Assembly (NCBI GenBank): GCA_910577445.1
Contig: CAJTMZ010000027.1
Location: forward strand, 1,044 to 18,776
Source of the DNA: an uncultured Lachnospiraceae bacterium
GTDB lineage: Bacteria; Bacillota; Clostridia; Lachnospirales; Lachnospiraceae
DNA length: 17,733 nt
Direction of reading: 5' to 3'
Part shown: positions 13,965 through 17,733 of the stretch, piece after piece
Numbering within the stretch: position 1 is the first letter of the stretch
Layout of the letters: the number at the start of each line of letters is the position of its first letter
Made by a program: the position numbers and the translations under genes
Notes under the pieces: generated by a model
What the model was told of the DNA's origin: nothing
Database searches by the model: none
The model's input: the letters and a program-made list of their open reading frames with translations, nothing else

Positions 13965-15626
13965 ATGGCGGAAAGTATTCATGTAACAAACAAAACAATG
14001 GAATTGCAGGATAACAGAAACGACTGGTTTTTTGATGAAAAAAACGGATGCTGGCGTCTGGAGGATATTTTATACACGGAAAAAGCATCGGCGCCTGAAT
14101 TCCAGAGGCTGAGTATTTATGTGCCGGCGGAATATATGAAGGAAAAAGGTGAAATAGTCAGCGAAGGAAAACACGGGAAGTACACGGCCGTCACAGCGCC
14201 GGTGATTTTCCAGAATAATTCCGCAGGCTATATGCAGATGCAGCATATAGGGCTGGGAAATCCCAGATGCCGGGCCAGGCAGTATCTGGAAAGAGGATTT
14301 GTATTTGTGACCTGCGGGAACAGGGGAAGCCAATCCAGGGATGAAAAGGGAAACTGGTGCGGAAAGTCCCCGGCCAATCTGGTGGACTTAAAGACAGCCA
14401 TAAGATTCCTGCGCCACAACAGAACCAGTATTCCCGGCAATCCGGACAGGATGATTTCCGTAGGCACAAGCGCAGGCGGCGCTATGTCGTCTCTGTTGGG
14501 ACTTACAGGAAACCATGATGACTTTTTGCCATATCTGAAAGATAACGGGGCTTTTATGGACGAGAGAGACGATGTGTATGCCGCTCAGATTTACTGTCCG
14601 ATTGTGGACCTTGAGCATGCGGATTTGGCTTATGAGTGGATGTTTTCTGCGGATAAGGAAAACGAGGATTCCCATGCGGGACCGGCAGGTGTGATGACTC
14701 CTTTTGAGGAAGCGCTCTCCAAAAAGCTTCGGGAGAGATATATCCGTTATTTTAATGGACTCGGACTGGTTGTGCCGGAAAAACATGCGCGGACAGAGAA
14801 AGAAGCGGCGGAGCCGGATACTGCTTTGAGGCCGGGAACACCGCTCAGAATTGGGGAGGACGGAAGAAGCGGAAGCGCATATGAGTATTTGATGGCCCTT
14901 TTAAATGAATCGGCAACGTTTTATTTAAACAGACTGAAAGCCGGAGTGTTGGAGGAAAGGTACTCGGCGGAGGACTACCTGTCAGGAAATTATGAGCATC
15001 AGGTGATGGCTCCGGGAGGAGAAGGGGGAGAGGGCGAGCCGCCTATGATAACCGTTCCGGGAAAGGATAAAAGGAAGTGGCTGTCATGGGATGGAGAGAG
15101 AGCCCGGATAACAGGGCTGGATGAATACATTTTAAATTATCGCCGGAGAATGAAGCCATGCACTTCCTTTGACACGCTGGGGATGGACAGTGGGGAAAAC
15201 AGAGTATTTGGCAGTGCGGAGATACCATATATGCATTTTAATCCTGAGATTGCGGAAGCAATTGGAGAACTCCTGCGGGAATATGCAGGGAAAGATTCTG
15301 AGAAGATTTCTGAGGAATGCGGGAAATATTATGAAGCCTATAAGGCAGCCGCATGGGATAAGGAGCTGGCAAAAAGAGTTTATCTTTTCAACCCGCTGAA
15401 TTATATTAATAAGGAAGCAAAGAACGATGCCGGCAAAGCAAAGTACTTTCGGATTCGAGTGGGGGCGTTTGATGCGGATACTTCTCTGACCATAAGTATG
15501 ACGCTGGCGCTGAAGCTGGCGGAAGCGGGAAATGATGTGGATTATGCTCTGGTGTGGGATAAGCCCCACTGCGACGCTGATTATCCGGGAGAAGTGTGCG
15601 GCTGGATAGAGGAAATCTGCAGATAA
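13965..15626 (+). CDS. Subtype-B tannase-like serine hydrolase
   Basis: A 553-residue alpha/beta hydrolase resembling bacterial subtype B tannases (Lactobacillus plantarum type), which release gallate from tannins. The nucleophile motif is VGTSAGGAMS (166-175, S169). Upstream, VTCGNRGSQSRDEKGNWCGKSPANLVDLKTAIRFLR (115-150) follows the family pattern. GAFDADTS (500-507) offers the acid (D503 or D505), and VWDKPHCDADYPGEVCGWI (530-548) holds the catalytic histidine H535. A large lid insertion (about 200-400) contains low-complexity Gly/Glu stretches. Length exceeds that of the L. plantarum enzyme by roughly 80 residues. No signal peptide is present, so it acts on internalised esters. AAGGAG (13951-13956) precedes ATG 13965. 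It is the last gene of the importer operon. Substrate could be a gallate, hydroxycinnamate or other acyl ester; tannase activity itself is not proven. Confidence 0.78.
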   Translation: MAESIHVTNKTMELQDNRNDWFFDEKNGCWRLEDILYTEKASAPEFQRLSIYVPAEYMKEKGEIVSEGKHGKYTAVTAPVIFQNNSAGYMQMQHIGLGNPRCRARQYLERGFVFVTCGNRGSQSRDEKGNWCGKSPANLVDLKTAIRFLRHNRTSIPGNPDRMISVGTSAGGAMSSLLGLTGNHDDFLPYLKDNGAFMDERDDVYAAQIYCPIVDLEHADLAYEWMFSADKENEDSHAGPAGVMTPFEEALSKKLRERYIRYFNGLGLVVPEKHARTEKEAAEPDTALRPGTPLRIGEDGRSGSAYEYLMALLNESATFYLNRLKAGVLEERYSAEDYLSGNYEHQVMAPGGEGGEGEPPMITVPGKDKRKWLSWDGERARITGLDEYILNYRRRMKPCTSFDTLGMDSGENRVFGSAEIPYMHFNPEIAEAIGELLREYAGKDSEKISEECGKYYEAYKAAAWDKELAKRVYLFNPLNYINKEAKNDAGKAKYFRIRVGAFDADTSLTISMTLALKLAEAGNDVDYALVWDKPHCDADYPGEVCGWIEEICR

Positions 15627-15658
15627 CTGTGGGGACGGTTAAAGATGCGGTATAAAGC

Positions 15659-15687
15659 TTGACGGCATAAATTTAGGATAATATAAA
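15659..15687 (+). promoter_or_regulatory. Near-consensus promoter pointing into the yesN-type gene (antisense)
   Basis: TTGACG (15659-15664) and TATAAA (15682-15687) are separated by 17 bases, five of six matches each. It is the best sigma-A-type promoter by sequence in the window, but no plus-strand gene follows. It would transcribe antisense to the 3' end of the response regulator, unless the hairpin it overlaps stops it. Confidence 0.4.
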
Positions 15688-15707
15688 GTTAGCTTTATAT
15701 TATCCTA
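15674..15707. terminator. Perfect 15-bp AT-rich hairpin between convergent operons
   Basis: TAGGATAATATAAAG (15674-15688) pairs perfectly with CTTTATATTATCCTA (15693-15707) over a TTAG loop. It sits 48 bases after the hydrolase stop and 19 bases beyond the response regulator stop, the expected place for a bidirectional terminator. Neither side has a clean T-run, so termination strength is uncertain. As DNA it is also a long perfect dyad that could bind a regulator. Confidence 0.6.
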
Positions 15708-15725
15708 CTAACGGAGGATGAGACC

Positions 15726-17243
15726 TTAATCTGACATCGCTTTCCCGCCTAAGGAATTAAGATATTCACTGGGAGTCATCCCGGTGAATTTTTTAAATAC
15801 CTGGCTGAAATAACGGGGATTATTGCGAAAGCCTACCTGCTGTGCAATATCCTGGATATTGTTGTTATGATAGATACTCATCATTTTTTTTGCCAGTTCT
15901 ATGCGCTGATAATTCAGATAGTAAGAAAAGTGTACGCCTTCCTCCAACTGGAACTGCTTGCTTAAATAGCCGACGCTTATAAAAAACTGATTTTCAGCCA
16001 GCCATTTAAGGGAAAGTGTTTCGGAATCCAGATGCGAATTAACATATTCTTTAACTCGTGGTATTAAAGTCGCTTTCTGGGAGCTGTTTTTTGAGTTGGC
16101 AGCAGGCAGCTGCCTTAAGAGCAGACTGGCGGCAATGCTGCGTACTTCATCGACAGAGGCGCTCCGAAACAGATATTGCAGTGTCAGGAAATCAAAATCT
16201 TTGCCGATGAGGGACGAGCAGGAGAAAAAAAGCCGGATGCACTGAAGAATAGAACTCTCCACATCCATAGCAGAATCAAAAGTATCATTCAGAAATTGCG
16301 TAATTTCATATTCGGTAGAAATTTTTTTTATTTCTTCTGTTTTTATTTCAGAGGTAAACAGGGAAGCGCTGCCGACCGGTTCGGGCTTTTGCGTCCCGTT
16401 AATTATCCAGATGGTGTGGTAGCGTGAAACTTTACGGATAATTTCCCGGAAAGCGGAAGTACTGTTATTAAAGGCAAGAAACTGGCATTCAAGTTCTGTT
16501 TGCTGCTTAGGATATTGCCTGGAACAGACAAACTGTCTGAGTATCTCCTGTATACTAAGAGAGGAAGCGGTATATAAAAAGACAAAACTGTTGGTAACAT
16601 AGAAAGCAGGCCATAAGACAGGAATAGAATGTCTTTTTTGCAATAAACAAAATTCGGCCTGAAACATAGTAAAAAATTCCGGTTCCAGATAAGTACAGAT
16701 ACAGCAGGAAACGTTGCTTTCCGGAAATCCCAGCAGATTAATATAGTTTTTCACGGCCTTGTCCGTTAATGAAGGAGAATTACAGGCATCAAAAAGAAAG
16801 CTTTTTATGAGGGGGAGTTTTAAGCTGTCAATCAACTGCCGCTCATGGGAAAGGCGGGCAAGCTCTCTGGAATTTAATTCCGACACTGCTTTTTCCAGAA
16901 CGGCAATCAGGTCTTCTTTCCGTACAGGCTTTAGATTATAATATTTTACGCCAAATTTCATGGCGGTTTGGGCAAAAGAAAAGTCATCGTATCCGGATAA
17001 GATGACAAAGTTTATGTCTACATCCAGCTTTTTGGCTTTTTCTATCAATTCCAATCCGCTTAAAACAGGCATTTTTATATCAGTGATTACAATATCCGGA
17101 TAGTCATCACAAATTTTATTAAAGGCGTCCATGCCGTTGCGGGCGGTTCCTATCAGTTCGCAGCCCAGTGTATTCCATGGAATAATCTTAGAAAGGGTTT
17201 CCAATACAATCGGTTCGTCGTCTACAAGCAGTACTCTGTACAT
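15726..17243 (-). CDS. YesN-type response regulator (receiver + AraC HTH)
   Basis: A 505-residue regulator with an N-terminal receiver domain (1-120): VLLVDDEP (4-11) gives the acidic pocket, D55 in DIVITDIKMP the phosphate acceptor, S83 in LSGYDDF the switch residue, and K105 in LKP the conserved lysine. A long poorly conserved linker (about 130-395) follows, as in YesN proteins. The C-terminal AraC-type double helix-turn-helix (about 400-500) shows SLKWLAENQFFISVGYLSKQF and NIQDIAQQVGFRNNPRYFSQVFKKFTGMTPSEY. Such regulators usually control carbohydrate or conjugate uptake genes with a YesM-like sensor. The start is just two bases after the kinase stop, with AGGAAAGGA upstream, so the pair is translationally coupled. 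It converges on the hydrolase operon; whether it controls it cannot be told from here. Confidence 0.93.
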   Translation of the reverse strand: MYRVLLVDDEPIVLETLSKIIPWNTLGCELIGTARNGMDAFNKICDDYPDIVITDIKMPVLSGLELIEKAKKLDVDINFVILSGYDDFSFAQTAMKFGVKYYNLKPVRKEDLIAVLEKAVSELNSRELARLSHERQLIDSLKLPLIKSFLFDACNSPSLTDKAVKNYINLLGFPESNVSCCICTYLEPEFFTMFQAEFCLLQKRHSIPVLWPAFYVTNSFVFLYTASSLSIQEILRQFVCSRQYPKQQTELECQFLAFNNSTSAFREIIRKVSRYHTIWIINGTQKPEPVGSASLFTSEIKTEEIKKISTEYEITQFLNDTFDSAMDVESSILQCIRLFFSCSSLIGKDFDFLTLQYLFRSASVDEVRSIAASLLLRQLPAANSKNSSQKATLIPRVKEYVNSHLDSETLSLKWLAENQFFISVGYLSKQFQLEEGVHFSYYLNYQRIELAKKMMSIYHNNNIQDIAQQVGFRNNPRYFSQVFKKFTGMTPSEYLNSLGGKAMSD

Positions 17244-17245
17244 AT

Positions 17246-17733
17246 CTATAAATTCCTTTCCTGTATATTGTGGTCCCGGCTTTCGGGGATGACAAAATAG
17301 ACTACGGCATAGTTTTTGTTATTGTAAAATTTCAGGCGGCATTCCGGCCCGTAAATGAGCTGGAGGCGTTCATTAATATTTTTTAATCCGATTCCATGGA
17401 TTGCCAGAGCATCATTTGTGGAAGAACGGGAATCAAGCAGCTTTTGCTCCATATCATCGTCAAATCGGGAACCGGTATTGGATACTGAAATACAGGCGCC
17501 TTCTTTTTCCTGACGTACAGATAAAATAATGTCACAGGTTTCTCCGGTATCTTCTATTCCGTGTTTTAAGGCGTTTTCCACAAGAGGTTGAATGGAGAGC
17601 TTGGGAATCATAATATCCATGCATCCGTTGTCGCAAAGGCTGGTAAAATGAACCTGGTTCTGGAAGCGTATCCGCTGTATATGGATATAGCTGTTCAGAT
17701 AGTCTAATTCCCGATGTAAGGGTATGGTAGGGG
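17246..17733 (-). CDS. YesM-type sensor histidine kinase, C-terminal part (partial)
   Basis: The frame is open from the window edge to a TAG at 17246-17248, giving 161 visible residues, more than an internal ATG at 17620 would suggest. The visible start, PLHRELDYLNSYIHIQRIRF, is the end of the His_kinase (PF06580) domain. It is followed by the ATPase N-box in PKLSIQPLVENALKHGIED, a G1 region VSNTGSRFDDD (with N where D is usual) and the G2 motif GIGLKNINERLQLIYG. The phosphorylated histidine, HAMP, membrane segments and sensor domain lie beyond the right edge. This is the typical partner of the YesN-type regulator encoded just after it; in the YesM class the sensor sees an extracellular signal. 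Confidence 0.92.
   Translation of the reverse strand, partial: PTIPLHRELDYLNSYIHIQRIRFQNQVHFTSLCDNGCMDIMIPKLSIQPLVENALKHGIEDTGETCDIILSVRQEKEGACISVSNTGSRFDDDMEQKLLDSRSSTNDALAIHGIGLKNINERLQLIYGPECRLKFYNNKNYAVVYFVIPESRDHNIQERNL

Noticed and set aside
12306..13982. Minus-strand open frame of 558 codons overlapping the fused hydrolase and the start of the tannase-like gene
   Set aside because: It is antisense to clearly conserved catalytic motifs, its translation is rich in His, Arg, Pro and Cys without domain features, and no ribosome binding site or promoter was seen. It is a shadow of codon bias.
15664..15672. A third, reverse-strand near-copy of the ATTTATGCA element
   Set aside because: Only eight of nine bases match, and no TTGCTT -35 lies at the expected distance on the minus strand, where it would point back into the hydrolase gene.
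1..17733. CRISPR array, tRNA or rRNA gene, complete insertion sequence, biosynthetic gene cluster
   Set aside because: No regularly spaced repeats, no cloverleaf or ribosomal sequence, no intact transposase with terminal inverted repeats and no synthase genes were seen on either strand.
15726..17733. Claim that the YesM/YesN pair regulates the hydrolase operon
   Set aside because: The pair is convergent, separated by a hairpin, and no shared operator was found; proximity alone is not enough.

Overview
The window looks like a chromosomal segment of a Gram-positive anaerobe of the Clostridia, probably Lachnospiraceae. This is inferred from strong AGGAGG-type ribosome binding sites, a lipoprotein-anchored solute-binding protein, a YesM/YesN-type two-component pair and MepA-like MATE and DppBCDF-type genes. 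The assignment rests on gene style, not on a database match. No interval longer than 300 bases lacks a gene.

Layout. Positions 1-1566 are an AT-richer accessory patch. It holds a factor-independent terminator from an upstream gene, a 106-residue remnant of a tyrosine recombinase that stops right after its catalytic tyrosine, and a two-gene cassette of a UPF0175-type antitoxin and a DUF3368/PIN-type toxin closed by a perfect-stem terminator. Positions 1604-4976 hold three plus-strand genes: a MATE exporter, an ACMSD-like amidohydrolase that has lost most metal ligands, and a LysR-type regulator. Positions 5104-10738 encode a complete oligopeptide/dipeptide-type ABC importer (lipoprotein, two permeases, two ATPases). 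Three cytoplasmic hydrolase genes follow in the same direction (10757-15626): a neutral-ceramidase-like amidase, an alpha/beta hydrolase fused to a metallo-beta-lactamase fold, and a subtype-B-tannase-like serine hydrolase. A perfect AT-rich hairpin separates these from a convergent minus-strand pair: a YesN-type response regulator and the C-terminal part of its histidine kinase, which runs off the right edge.

How the parts may work together (inference). The importer would bring in a conjugated molecule, and the three hydrolases, none with a signal peptide, would cut its ester or amide bonds inside the cell. The MATE protein could expel a product or toxic aromatic. The LysR protein would sense substrate or product. 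Tannase-like and ACMSD-like families suggest acylated aromatic (plant phenolic) conjugates, while the ceramidase-like family suggests amide-linked lipids. The sequence alone cannot decide.

The strongest non-coding signal is a shared promoter layout. The 9-mer ATTTATGCA lies exactly 30 bases before a TTGCTT -35 element, followed by a 17-base spacer and an A/T-rich -10 box. It occurs upstream of both the MATE gene (1512-1579) and the solute-binding protein gene (4977-5044). This would tie exporter, amidohydrolase, regulator, importer and hydrolases into one LysR-controlled regulon.
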